A stretch of 46,343 bases of DNA from Firmicutes bacterium ADurb.Bin182 (GTDB lineage Bacteria; Bacillota; Clostridia; Christensenellales; CAG-138), in contig MWCU01000082.1 in assembly GCA_002070205.1 (NCBI GenBank), positions 1 to 46,343 on the forward strand, in the 5' to 3' direction. Under the pieces are notes generated by a model. It made no database searches, was not told the DNA's origin, and was given only the letters and a program-made list of their open reading frames with translations. Made by a program: the position numbers and the translations under genes. Positions 36,256 to 44,859 of this stretch are shown here, in pieces (the first letter of the stretch is position 1; each line of letters begins with the position of its first letter).

Positions 36256-36777
36256 TCAGCGGAACGAAAACTTCCTGCCAAGCTTTTCTTTTAATATTGA
36301 CCTTAACCGCAGCGCCGCGTCATCGCTCAAGCAAGTTTTGGGGATCATATGCGCCTGACGGGGAGCAATGAAGAGAATAAACAGTTCACACGATTCAAAA
36401 GCCTTATAAAGCGAATCGTAACGTATATCGGATGCGCCGGAAGAAGCTTCGTTTTTGGATTCAATATGATAATATTCGTCAAACAGTTGAACGCAGAATA
36501 TGCTGTTAAAAATCCTGACGGACTTTTTATAGAACGATTTGGGATATGCAAGATCCTGCCATAATCTAGTGGAAATCACCGCTATGCAAAAGACGATGCC
36601 GGCGATATACACCGTATCGAATCCGAGAGTTATCCCTCCGCCCAATGAGAGCAAAAACATGAAAGCCGCAAGAATATAGATCACAATAGACGATCCGATC
36701 ATACACGTGCGATAAAACTTTTTATACAGCTCATAATTCATTTCATACCGGGATTCTGCAAAATGCTGCTGTTCCAT
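36256..36777 (-). CDS. YcxB-like membrane protein
   Basis: 173-residue protein with two adjacent membrane helices (about 28-46 and 51-70) and a soluble C-terminal domain. The arrangement, and a segment such as YDSLYKAFESCELFILFIAPRQAHMIPK, resemble the YcxB-like C-terminal domain, where a short PH-like fold follows the membrane part. The function of the family is unknown. The start at 36777 follows GGGGAG. Confidence 0.7.
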   Translation of the reverse strand: MEQQHFAESRYEMNYELYKKFYRTCMIGSSIVIYILAAFMFLLSLGGGITLGFDTVYIAGIVFCIAVISTRLWQDLAYPKSFYKKSVRIFNSIFCVQLFDEYYHIESKNEASSGASDIRYDSLYKAFESCELFILFIAPRQAHMIPKTCLSDDAALRLRSILKEKLGRKFSFR

Positions 36778-36834
36778 AGTTAACTCCCCTGCTGTCTGTT
36801 ATACACAACCATAATAACATAAAAAAGGGATAAA

Positions 36835-37416
36835 TTAACCTTCACTTTCGGGCAGCAGCAAAAAATGCTCCTCGCGGAGCCGCGAAAGAAAATGATCCGT
36901 CTCTTCCATCCTAATTTTCGCGAGCTGTTTTGCCGCTTCCTCATGCAAAACAGCGGGCAGCTTTTCACGGTGCCTGATGATGGAGTCTACGGCCTTGTTT
37001 ATATCCTTGCCGGAGCGCATCATGTCCCTCGCGATACCGATAACCCCGAGAAAATCAACGGCATCGGCGTCGCGGAACAGAACGGCCTCAAAGCTTTCAA
37101 AAACGCCCGGTTTATGGTGATTCGCCACGGTTTCCGAAATCTTCTTTTTCTCTTCCCCGGTAAAATCATATCCGTCCATAATCTCAGGCAGTACCTCCAT
37201 CGACCGGACGACATGGTCTTTGCCCGCCTGCGCGTATTTTGAGAATGCTCCGAAGTCATGAACGTACGCGCAAAACTCGATCACGCCCCGATCATACGGT
37301 CTTCCCTGTGCGATCATTTCGACAAGCTTAATGAGCCTTTGGCTGTGATTGAGGCCGTAGTCCCCGCCTGCCTCAAATGTCAAAGCCTTAAGTTCTTCAA
37401 AGTTTCTTTTTTTCAT
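36835..37416 (-). CDS. HD-domain phosphohydrolase
   Basis: 193-residue single-domain HD protein. The metal-binding set is visible: His in LNHSQRL, the HD pair in YVHDFG, His-His in ANHHKPG and Asp in RDADAVDFLG. This resembles small HD hydrolases acting on nucleotides or nucleotide signals. No partner domain is present and the substrate is unknown. GGGAGGG lies before the ATG. It is about 26 nt downstream of the damaged PHP gene and may share its transcript. Confidence 0.85.
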   Translation of the reverse strand: MKKRNFEELKALTFEAGGDYGLNHSQRLIKLVEMIAQGRPYDRGVIEFCAYVHDFGAFSKYAQAGKDHVVRSMEVLPEIMDGYDFTGEEKKKISETVANHHKPGVFESFEAVLFRDADAVDFLGVIGIARDMMRSGKDINKAVDSIIRHREKLPAVLHEEAAKQLAKIRMEETDHFLSRLREEHFLLLPESEG

Positions 37417-37442
37417 ACCGGATGTCCCTCCCTATAAATTTC

Positions 37443-38273
37443 TTATCGCCCCCGACGTTTTAATATTTCGTAGTTGTCGCTGTCCAAACCGGCGCATCCT
37501 ATACACGGAGTTTCCGGAGAGCTGTTTTTGCCGTGCCAGTCGGATCCTCCAGTGATGAAAATGCCGTATTCCGACGCGAGCTGTTTATACTTTTCGCGCT
37601 CCTCCCGGGTTTGACTGGGATGATAAACCTCAATGCCCTTTGCGCCGTAGTTTATAAGACCGACCACGGTTTCATTATTTCCTATGCTCTTTGGGTGAGC
37701 TATGACGGGAACTCCGCCGGCTTTTTTGATGATATCGACGGAGTCATACGCGGTCAGAGTTTCGGTCTCTATGAATCCGGCTCCGCTTGGCAAAAAAAAC
37801 GTACGGAACATGTTCCTTAAACTCATGTCCTTTGCCGAGGCCCCATCCCTTCGCATTGCGTCCGCCACATGCACGCCGGAAATCCTCGGCTGCTCCGAAT
37901 GGAGCTGCAAAACCCTTTCCCAATCATAGGATATCACACCCAAAGCCCTGGCGTTTTCGAAATTTATCTGTGTGTTCTCCGTTTTTTCCGCCGAAATCTC
38001 TTCAATAAAACTGGCCAGCGATTCGTTATGTATATCGATATAATAGCCTAACATATGCAAAAGCCTGCGATTTCAAATCGTCGACACCTCGATGGCCGGA
38101 ATAATGCGCACGTTGTAAAAAGCAAGTTTCAGCGCTTCATCGACGCCCCGGACGGTATCATGGTCCGCTATGGCGATGACCTTAATTCCGTTATCTTCCG
38201 CTAATTCAATAAGCTCGAGCGGCGTATTTGTCCCGTCGGAAAACGTGGAATGCAGATGCAAGTCGGCGTACAT
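37443..38273 (-). pseudogene. PHP-domain phosphoesterase interrupted by in-frame TGA
   Basis: PHP (polymerase and histidinol phosphatase) family protein of the RNase AM/TrpH type, about 276 codons. The start at 38273 has AAAGGA just upstream and opens MYADLHLHSTFSDGT (HxH metal site); IADHDTV, PAIEVST, VIAHPKSIG and GSDWHG supply the other metal ligands. A single TGA (38073-38075) lies after EVSTI. The frame continues without any shift as NRRLLHMLGYYIDIHNES, and the spacing to HMLGYY is normal for the family. This is either a nonsense mutation, a sequencing error, or readthrough. Confidence 0.8.
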
Positions 38274-38589
38274 TTGAGATCCTTTCATATTTTGTCCGGC
38301 CTTCCGCGAATTCTCACCGTGAGCCACCGTTCTATGCAAGAGGCCGAATATCATAGCTCTACCGGATCGCTCCGCTTTTTCGGCATTCGATTCCAAAACG
38401 GCCCCCGCCGAACCGAGGCTTAGTATTCTTTATACTATACACTTATACTAATGTGACTTCAAGTATTTGACTACTGTTTCACTGATATAAATGGATTTTT
38501 ATAATGCCGGGCCATAAGCGTCATTTGCTATTCGATTTTCCAGAAGCAACACGGTTATCGCACGAAAAAATCACCCGGCTTCTTACCGT

Positions 38590-38637
38590 TAAATGATATG
38601 ATATATATGGTAAAGTGACATACCATATATCGACTGT
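38590..38637. repeat. Direct repeat copy 1 with perfect palindrome
   Basis: Copy 1 of a 47-48 nt repeat. It holds the 28-nt block beginning GTAAAGTGACATACC (38610-38637), identical to copy 2. Inside lies a perfect 10-bp inverted repeat ATATATGGTA (38603-38612) / TACCATATAT (38621-38630) around an 8-nt loop. It could be a protein-binding site, a transposon end or a miniature element. Confidence 0.8.
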
Positions 38638-38710
38638 CACGCGCAGTGCGGGCAAAACCGCAACCGAATACAGTGAAATTGCGCATAAAATCGGCCCGAT
38701 ATCATGTTGA

Positions 38711-38757
38711 TAAATGATATGTATATACAGTAAAGTGACATACCATATATCGACTGT
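38711..38757. repeat. Direct repeat copy 2
   Basis: Copy 2, 120 nt to the right, shares the flank TAAATGATATG and the exact 28-nt block (38730-38757). Its left palindrome arm has diverged (ATATACAGTA), so only copy 1 can fold perfectly. Confidence 0.8.
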
Positions 38758-38927
38758 TCCGCACCTCTTTGCATCATATATACAGTAGACTTTTAAAAAC
38801 AATTTGAGACCGCAGCAGGTTTACGGCTAACAGACAGTTTTTCAGGATCAACACAAGTTTTATACAAAAAAGTTGCCCTCCTTTAGGAAGTGTTTATCTT
38901 TGTTGCTTTAAATATTGTGAGATTTTC

Positions 38928-38956
38928 TTTACATACAAAGAATAGTTTGCTATTAT
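38928..38956 (+). promoter_or_regulatory. Promoter of abiEi-abiEii with possible operator
   Basis: TTTACA (38928-38933), a 17-nt spacer and TATTAT (38951-38956). The -10 region lies within an imperfect inverted repeat TTGCT/AGCAA (about 38947-38965), a plausible site for autorepression by the AbiEi antitoxin. Confidence 0.65.
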
Positions 38957-39043
38957 TAAAGCAATAATGTAATCAACTTTAAATCGCAAGGAAATGCCTT
39001 TAAAATAAAAGAAAATACTGCGTAGATTAAAGAGGCATCTATT

Positions 39044-39802
39044 ATGGTAGGATATACTCAACTGGTAAAACTAAATACCTTTACGATGGATGATGTTTAT
39101 AATCTTGTCGGAAACAAAAAGACTGCATCTTCCCTTGTTTTTCGTTTATCAAAAAAAGGTTTAATAAAGAAAATAAGAAATAACTTATATACTTGTATCA
39201 ATGTAGCCGACGGGCAGCCTGTTGCAACTAAATACCACATAGCTTGCGCCATCAATAACAGCGCTTATCTTTCGCATCATTCAGCTTTTGAATATATGGG
39301 AATATCTAATCAGGTATTTTATAAGATCTATGTTTCTTCGGAAAAACGCTTCGATGATTTTGAATTCAACGGGATAACATACAAATATGTTTCGTCGAGA
39401 ATATCAACCGGAGTTATAGAGCCTAAAAATACACAAGGAATTTTCGTTACCACACCGGAACGTACAGTAGTTGATAGTATAAAAGACTTCGAAAAAATCG
39501 GAGGTCTTGAAGAACTATTAAATTGCATAGAATCTATACAATACCTGAATGAAAAAGAATTAATCAAGTATTTGGATGCATATAATCTGCAGTTTTTATA
39601 TCAGAAGACAGGCTTTTTATTGGAGCATTACAAAAATCAATTCCGATTATCCGTTGAATTTATATCCTATTGCAGGAATAAAATCGGGAAAAGCACACGT
39701 TATCTGACAAAGGATAGTACAAAGTATTTGAATGTATGGAGATTGGTGGTTCCGGAATATCTTTTTCAAATAACCGAGCAAGGAGGAAACCCCCTTGTTT
39801 AA
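39044..39802 (+). CDS. abiEi: AbiEi-type antitoxin
   Basis: 252-residue antitoxin of the type IV AbiE system. The N-terminal winged helix-turn-helix (VYNLVGNKKTASSLVFRLSKKGLIKKIRNNLY, about 15-48) binds its own promoter, and the following AbiEi C-terminal domain contains LSHHSAFEYMG and TPERTVVDS motifs. Known AbiE antitoxins act by repression and by countering the toxin without stable complex formation. AGAGG precedes the ATG. Its end overlaps the toxin gene by eight bases. Confidence 0.9.
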   Translation: MVGYTQLVKLNTFTMDDVYNLVGNKKTASSLVFRLSKKGLIKKIRNNLYTCINVADGQPVATKYHIACAINNSAYLSHHSAFEYMGISNQVFYKIYVSSEKRFDDFEFNGITYKYVSSRISTGVIEPKNTQGIFVTTPERTVVDSIKDFEKIGGLEELLNCIESIQYLNEKELIKYLDAYNLQFLYQKTGFLLEHYKNQFRLSVEFISYCRNKIGKSTRYLTKDSTKYLNVWRLVVPEYLFQITEQGGNPLV

Positions 39803-40739
39803 TTATGATAAACACTATATTTCAAAAAGAGCTTCTGAATTTGGGTTTGTCCGGGACACATTGGAAAAGGTTTATCGTTTGGCAGATATTCTTGAGTATC
39901 TTAATACTGAACCGAAACTAAAAGATAAATTAGCTCTAAAGGGTGGTACAGCAATTAATCTAATCATCTTTAACCTTCCAAGGTTATCTGTGGACATCGA
40001 TCTTGATTATTTAATAAATGAGAGCAGAGAGGAAATGCTTCGAAACAGAGAAGTTATAAATTCGACCCTTGCCAGATTTATGGAACTCAGCGGCTATAAC
40101 CTGAGTCCAAAATCAAAAAAACCACATAGTCTGGACTCATGGGTTTATGAATATGTGAATCTTGGAGGTAACAAGGATAATATTAAAATCGAAATTAATT
40201 ATTCGTTGAGAGCGCATGTTTTTTCGACACAAGAAATGCGAATAGTTACGGAACATTTTGAAAGCGAGTACAAATTAAATTGCCTTAATTCCATTGAGAT
40301 ATTTGGGAGTAAGATTAATGCCCTTCTGAGCAGATCTGCTGCGAGAGATTTATATGATACCTATAACATGATAAAATTTAAACTGTTTGATGAGATGGAG
40401 GAGCGCCTTCTCAGAAAATGTATAATATTTTATACGGCCATTTCTGCAAAGAAAATTAATAAAGCCTTCAACATTGCAGCCATTGATAGCTTAACAAATC
40501 ATAAAATTAGGACGGATCTGATTCCCGTATTGACTAGGCAGGATTCTTTTGATTTAGAAAAAGCGAAAAAAGCGGTAAAGGATTATCTCTCTGAATTAAT
40601 GGTTTTAACACCTTCAGAAAAGGAATTTTTTGATTGCTTTGAAAAGAAAGAATATATACCTCAGTTATTATTTGAAGATTCAGAGATTATAAAACGAGTA
40701 GAAAATCATCCTATGGCGCTTTGGAGAACCAGGAAATAA
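39795..40739 (+). CDS. abiEii: AbiEii-type nucleotidyltransferase toxin
   Basis: 314-residue toxin with the nucleotidyltransferase signature GGTAINL followed by LPRLSVDIDLDYL (GG and DxD), as in AbiEii and the MenA-like tRNA nucleotidyltransferases. Such toxins block growth, often by modifying tRNA, and protect against phage. The start is the TTG at 39795, eight bases after AGGAGG, within the end of the antitoxin gene. The motif residues are intact, so the pair appears functional. Confidence 0.9.
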   Translation: MFNYDKHYISKRASEFGFVRDTLEKVYRLADILEYLNTEPKLKDKLALKGGTAINLIIFNLPRLSVDIDLDYLINESREEMLRNREVINSTLARFMELSGYNLSPKSKKPHSLDSWVYEYVNLGGNKDNIKIEINYSLRAHVFSTQEMRIVTEHFESEYKLNCLNSIEIFGSKINALLSRSAARDLYDTYNMIKFKLFDEMEERLLRKCIIFYTAISAKKINKAFNIAAIDSLTNHKIRTDLIPVLTRQDSFDLEKAKKAVKDYLSELMVLTPSEKEFFDCFEKKEYIPQLLFEDSEIIKRVENHPMALWRTRK

Positions 40740-40797
40740 TTCAGATCTAGAGGAGAACAGCAATGCAGCCCTCCATAATGAATGGGAGATGTCTTAG

Positions 40798-41418
40798 ATT
40801 AAAGACATAATCATCGCAGACCCAAGCAGAGCCGGAAAATCAACATTAGCGAGAAAAATAAATGAAGAGCTAAATTACTTTGTCTTCAGTATCGATAAAC
40901 TTGTCACTGTGTTTCAAGAGGCATATCCGCAATTGAACATTAGGTTGGATTGGAATAGGGAAAAGACCACAACAAATTTAGCACCGTTCCTTGGCCATTA
41001 CCTTGGCATGTTCTCTTCGGCTGATGGGCGCGGACTGCTGCCGTACAGTCATGGCGCTGTAAAAGGAAATAGGTTCGTGTTAGAAGGGGGCTATTTTGAT
41101 TTTGAAAAGATATTGCCTATTCTGAAAATGTATGAAATAGAAGAGTTGAAAGACAATTTTTTACTTATAGGATTGGTGCAAAACAATAAAACGGTTGATG
41201 AGTTCGTCAGCGACTTCAAAAAATACGATACGCAAGACGATTGGACATATAATTTTAGTGATGATGAGCTAAGAGAAATTGCTGAAGACACCATTTCATT
41301 TAGCCGATCTATGTCTGATCATTTAATAAAGTACGGCTTTACGATTTATAATACGTCTAAGGAGCGGGAACATGTTTTAAATCAAATTGTAGAAGATATT
41401 AAGGCGAAATTAGTATAA
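40798..41418 (+). pseudogene. P-loop kinase-like protein lacking a normal start
   Basis: An open frame of about 206 codons resembles a small P-loop kinase: a Walker A-like ADPSRAGKSTLARKI lies right at the front, and the rest (LPYSHGAVKGNRFVLEGGYF) looks like an intact C-terminal part. The Walker A first Gly is Asp. In frame, a TAG at 40795 precedes the coding part and only ATT (40798) or the internal GTG at 40909, which would lose the P-loop, can start it. The gene is most likely 5' truncated. It follows abiEii at 58 nt. Confidence 0.65.
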
Positions 41419-42021
41419 TGCAACACGACTGTGAATCAAGCATGTTTATCTTATACGAATGTAGTGGATATGTTCCCACGAACGGACACACTCAAAATGA
41501 CATTCGTTCTGTTCTCTCGAGCCACGTTGAGACCGTAGTAAGACTGATAAAGAGGGAACCGCGATGATACTCAACAATCATTTCGAGCCGCTACTGGACT
41601 CGAGTGTTCATACTATGATTGTGAGATCATATCGAAGCGCCGCATGGCTTCAAAAAGTCTTCGATACAAAGATTTCATTAAAACAGGGGGGAATCAAATT
41701 TTTTACACATGACATCAATCGCGTCAACTCAAGCCATGCTGACTTTATGATGTGAGCAAGTATATTCAAGGGACCACTGTTCATGTAGCCTCTGAATATT
41801 GGGGTATCGGCCAGCAGATAACAACTCATCTGCATGAAGATGCGTATGGACAAGATCATGAAGCAAAGTTGTAAAATACCAGAATGAAGAAAGCCGCACT
41901 ACGTTCAACTGACTAAGATAGGAGTTATGTAAGGCCACTGGACATTACAGATGAAAAACATTATCGAACAGATAAGGCAATGCCGCCGCATGCTGCAGCG
42001 AATTGTAAAAGGGGTGTTGTC
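41419..42021. other. Gap with recombination-like scar A and decayed sequence
   Basis: Contains repeat A (41464-41567) and then no convincing gene. A 63-codon frame at 41564-41755 and a 43-codon frame ending at about 41873 (…HLHEDAYGQDHEAKL) may be decayed coding remnants. No tRNA or integrase was seen. Confidence 0.5.
41464..41567 (+). repeat. Composite scar A: RlmCD C-terminal signature in two boxes
   Basis: The left box encodes VDMFPRTD (41464-41487). It reads on as TLKMTFVLFSRA, itself similar to the same family's last strand, to a stop at 41538. The right box, in another frame, encodes HVETVVRLIKREPR then TGA (41523-41567). In intact RlmCD/RumA-type methyltransferases these boxes are adjacent (DMFPRTDHVETVV). 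Here they are split by 38 nt and no methyltransferase body precedes them. Confidence 0.6.
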
Positions 42022-42558
42022 ATGGAGAAAAGATTAATTCAAATTTTCGATAAAGCCAATAATGATTTTATAAGCGAGGAAAAGAGTCTAATACTAAGTG
42101 GGGTCTCGGAAAGAACATTATGCGGTGCACTAATGCTTTTCCTCAGTAAAGAAATCAGGGAATCAGCCTTCCGGAGATATTATGTAGATGTTGAGTATAA
42201 CCGGAATAATGGAAAGATAAAAACAATCAGAAATAATAGGGAAGAAGTTATAACCATAAACTGTGACCTTATTGTTCATAGTCGTGGCAATATAATAGAA
42301 CAAGACAATTTGCTCGCATTGGAGATGAAAAAGTCTACTGCGAGCGATAGTGAAAAGTTAAAGGATAAAGAGCGGCTCATGGCTTTGACAAAAGATACCT
42401 TCGATGATGTTTGGTCATATGATGGAAAAAGTTACCCGGAACACGTTTGTCGCTATATTCTAGGTGTTTATTATGAAGTGAATATCCAAAAGAGAACTAT
42501 TATAATTGAGTATTATAGAAAGGGAAATTTATTTCATAAATATGGAATTAGTTTTTGA
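42022..42558 (+). CDS. PD-(D/E)XK nuclease-like protein
   Basis: 178-residue protein that looks like a restriction-endonuclease fold: Asp82 in INCDLIVHSRG and Glu101-x-Lys103 in LALEMKKS form a D-x18-ExK active site. A helical N-terminal part (SERTLCGALMLFLSKEI) precedes it. No DNA-recognition domain is visible. I do not recognise the exact family. The ATG at 42022 lies seven bases after AAAAGGGG. It is the first clear gene after scar A and lies in an island of other nucleases, so a defence role is inferred. Confidence 0.65.
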   Translation: MEKRLIQIFDKANNDFISEEKSLILSGVSERTLCGALMLFLSKEIRESAFRRYYVDVEYNRNNGKIKTIRNNREEVITINCDLIVHSRGNIIEQDNLLALEMKKSTASDSEKLKDKERLMALTKDTFDDVWSYDGKSYPEHVCRYILGVYYEVNIQKRTIIIEYYRKGNLFHKYGISF

Positions 42559-42660
42559 AGTGAACTCCAAAAGGAAGAAAAGTTTGGGGTTAATGTATAA
42601 TTTAAAAGGAGAGAGCGGCATAAAACACCGGTTGATACAATTCAAGGCTGTTATAACTTA

Positions 42661-42891
42661 ATCGGGAGACTTGATATTACTGGGTTTGCCGAATTACATC
42701 CAGCTTGTCTACTCGGGAAGCCAGCTAAGCGCGGGGACGATTAAAGAACACGAAAAAGAATTACAGCTTTGGATTGAATTTAAATCATCTGGAACGATTA
42801 CTGCGACTTGGTCGTTAAGAACGGCGAGTTCAAATATGCGCTGATGCGGGTTGAAAAATCGCTAGACGCACTATCGCAGCCAGCAATATAG
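42661..42891 (+). pseudogene. Decayed coding remnant of unknown family
   Basis: The frame from about 42664 reads GDLILLGLPNYIQLVYSG and then KEHEKELQLWIEFK, clearly protein-like. A +1 shift near 42794 leads to NDYCDLVVKNGEFKYALM and VEKSLDALSQPAI, ending with a TAG at 42889 that overlaps the ribosome site of the next gene. No start codon with a ribosome site was found. The family was not recognised. Confidence 0.5.
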
Positions 42892-42903
42892 GAGGAAAGA
42901 TGA

Positions 42904-43899
42904 ATGCTCTATCAATTGAATCAAAACCGTGATAAAGAACAGTACCACAGAGTCAAACGGGTAACGCTGGCCGACATAGGTTGGAAAGAACTCGATTTGC
43001 AAAATCTACTGTCAAAGAATCTTTTTGACTTAATATCATCAACGGATTTAATGACGATATTCAACGAGCGACCAATGCAAGAGGAACCGGATATACTTGC
43101 TCTAGATAAAGAGGGCGATTTGTATATCTTTGAACTCAAACGTTGGTCAGGTTATACCGAAAACTTGTTGCAGGTATTGCGCTACGGTCAGTTGTTCGGC
43201 AACAGCGATTACGACGAACTAAACGAACTCTACAAAAAATACGAGAAGCAACCACATGCGGACTTGTTATCAGCCCATATGAGTTACTTTTCGCTCGATG
43301 GCAACGGCGGACTCAAAAAGAGCGAGTTCAACCGAAAACAGCACTTCCTTGTGGTTGTGAACGGACTTGATCAGAAGACCGTTGAAGCTATTCTTTACTG
43401 GAAAAAGAATGGGCTCAATATCGATGCCATTATTTATTGGGTTTTTAGCATCGGGGACGAGTATTTTATTGAATTTAATATGTACTCGCCAACGGAAAAC
43501 CTACTTGAATACGAAACTAACCACTATGTACTAAACACGAATTATTCCAACAATCAGCAGCACACCGATGATATGTTGCGCGAGCATAAAGCTGCAGCGT
43601 ATTATCCAGGTTGGCGCGAAAAAATACAGAAGCTGCAAAAAGGTGACACGGTTTTTCTATACAAGAGCGGGACTGGAATAATCGCATACGGCGTTGCGGA
43701 CGGAAAACTGCAAAAAGCGGATTGCGACGGTTACCCAGATTATGAGTATTATATGAACCTTAATAAGTTTGTTGTTCTGAAAAACCCCATAAGTGCCTCG
43801 CAAATGAAAGAAATAACAAATCAAGGGTTCCCTTTCAGAACAACAATGTTTTCAATATCGGAAGAAGCGGCAAAGCGACTCATTAACACAGTTAAGTGA
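42904..43899 (+). CDS. NucS-like PD-(D/E)XK nuclease fused to an EVE/PUA-like domain
   Basis: 331 residues in two parts. The N-terminal part (about 1-200) is a PD-(D/E)XK nuclease of the NucS/DUF91 type: Asp63 (EEPDILALD), Glu77-x-Lys79 (IFELKRWS) and Gln90 in LLQVLRYG. The C-terminal part (about 225-331) resembles an EVE/PUA-like domain, with YYPGWREKIQKLQKGDTVFLY and GTGIIAYGV. EVE domains read modified bases, so the whole looks like a modification-dependent nuclease; that function is inferred. AGGAGG lies eight bases before the ATG. Active-site residues are intact. Confidence 0.75.
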   Translation: MLYQLNQNRDKEQYHRVKRVTLADIGWKELDLQNLLSKNLFDLISSTDLMTIFNERPMQEEPDILALDKEGDLYIFELKRWSGYTENLLQVLRYGQLFGNSDYDELNELYKKYEKQPHADLLSAHMSYFSLDGNGGLKKSEFNRKQHFLVVVNGLDQKTVEAILYWKKNGLNIDAIIYWVFSIGDEYFIEFNMYSPTENLLEYETNHYVLNTNYSNNQQHTDDMLREHKAAAYYPGWREKIQKLQKGDTVFLYKSGTGIIAYGVADGKLQKADCDGYPDYEYYMNLNKFVVLKNPISASQMKEITNQGFPFRTTMFSISEEAAKRLINTVK

Positions 43900-43902
43900 T
43901 TG

Positions 43903-43985
43903 GTCGTTTCACAAGCGGCCTTACGCTTTGCTGGAAGTGTTATCTATCCCATTGAGGGTTATTACTGTTGCAAAAGAGAAAAATA
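43903..43985 (+). repeat. Possible strongly diverged fourth scar
   Basis: GTCGTTTCACAAGCGG (43903-43918) resembles the left box of scar C, and CCCATTGAGGGTTATTACTG (43948-43967) resembles the right box of scar B. The spacing is shorter than in the other copies and the identity is modest, so this may be chance. Confidence 0.25.
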
Positions 43986-44004
43986 TCATCATAAGGTGAG
44001 TATA

Positions 44005-44859
44005 ATGCCAAAGTATAAGTGTATATATTGTTTGCAAACAAAGGATGAGATTGAATTTAACAGAGAACATGTTGTTCCTCAGATGATGGGGAAATACCAG
44101 AATGGCTTTGTTCTAAGCGATTTTCAAGTGTGTCAGGAATGCAATACTTATTTTAGTGAACAGATAGAAAACAATATTGCGCTTGATTCCTATGAAGCTT
44201 TTTTACGCATGCAATATCGCGATACTCCGATGTCAGATGGTCGGAAATTGAATGGCAATAGAATTCGATTAATAGGTGCTGAAGGTATTTTTAAGGGTAT
44301 TCCTTTCTCTGTGATTACAGACAAAAATAGTCCATATCGCGTTCGCTTTGAGAGTGAACCAATGGTTGGAATAATTAACTCTATTGAAAAACAAGAGTAC
44401 GATTATTACTCGCTTGAAAATCTGCCTGACGCAATAGAAGAAGTAATGAAGAGAATGAAAGAGTCAACTCAACCGATTATTAATTCAGGAATAGATCGAG
44501 AGCTCTTAGAGCCAGCGCTTATTGAAAAAGGATATCTTGTTGACCATTATACTTATTCCGAGGGATCAGTTTCAGACTTGTGTAAAGAACTTGAGTTTAT
44601 GACGGTGATTAATCTGAAGATTGATTCAATCATGCGAAGATTATGCGCAAAAACTGTCTTTAATTATTTGTGCTATTCCAGAGGTAAAGAATTTGTATTA
44701 GATTCTACCTTCGATGCGATTCGCGATTATATTAGATACGGTAATTGGTCAGAACAGTTATGGTTTCGTTATTCTAAAAGACCGGTATCAACAGTGGAGA
44801 TGCCGAACGATACAGCTCATGTTGTTGGTTACATGTGGTTTCCAGAGAACGGACAATAG
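44005..44859 (+). CDS. HNH_5-type HNH endonuclease
   Basis: 284-residue protein with an N-terminal HNH_5 zinc-finger nuclease: Cys6-x2-Cys9, REHVVP with His22, and Cys43-x2-Cys46-Asn. The remaining 230 residues are an uncharacterised domain. The ATG at 44005 follows AAGGTGAG; an upstream GTG at 43900 would read through the intergenic stretch and is not preferred. HNH_5 proteins are common in defence islands as DNA- or nucleotide-sensing effectors. The target is unknown. Confidence 0.8.
   Translation: MPKYKCIYCLQTKDEIEFNREHVVPQMMGKYQNGFVLSDFQVCQECNTYFSEQIENNIALDSYEAFLRMQYRDTPMSDGRKLNGNRIRLIGAEGIFKGIPFSVITDKNSPYRVRFESEPMVGIINSIEKQEYDYYSLENLPDAIEEVMKRMKESTQPIINSGIDRELLEPALIEKGYLVDHYTYSEGSVSDLCKELEFMTVINLKIDSIMRRLCAKTVFNYLCYSRGKEFVLDSTFDAIRDYIRYGNWSEQLWFRYSKRPVSTVEMPNDTAHVVGYMWFPENGQ

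Larger units (their letters stand above)
38397..39043. other. Non-coding AT-rich junction between core and island
   Basis: No real gene here. It contains two long direct repeats with an inner palindrome (38590-38637 and 38711-38757), a partial third copy near 38777, and the promoter of the abiE genes. Base composition drops from this point to the right edge. A 93-codon minus-strand frame arises only from the repeats. Confidence 0.6.

Noticed and set aside
38073..38075. Selenocysteine at the TGA of the PHP gene
   Set aside because: No convincing SECIS hairpin follows, the position is not catalytic in the family, and no Sec machinery is in the window.
38590..38757. CRISPR array
   Set aside because: Only two full repeats, no cas genes, and the flanks of the repeats are also similar.
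38521..38802. Minus-strand frame of 93 codons with a repeated VDIWYVTL peptide
   Set aside because: The peptide repeat is only the translation of the two DNA direct repeats; no ribosome site.
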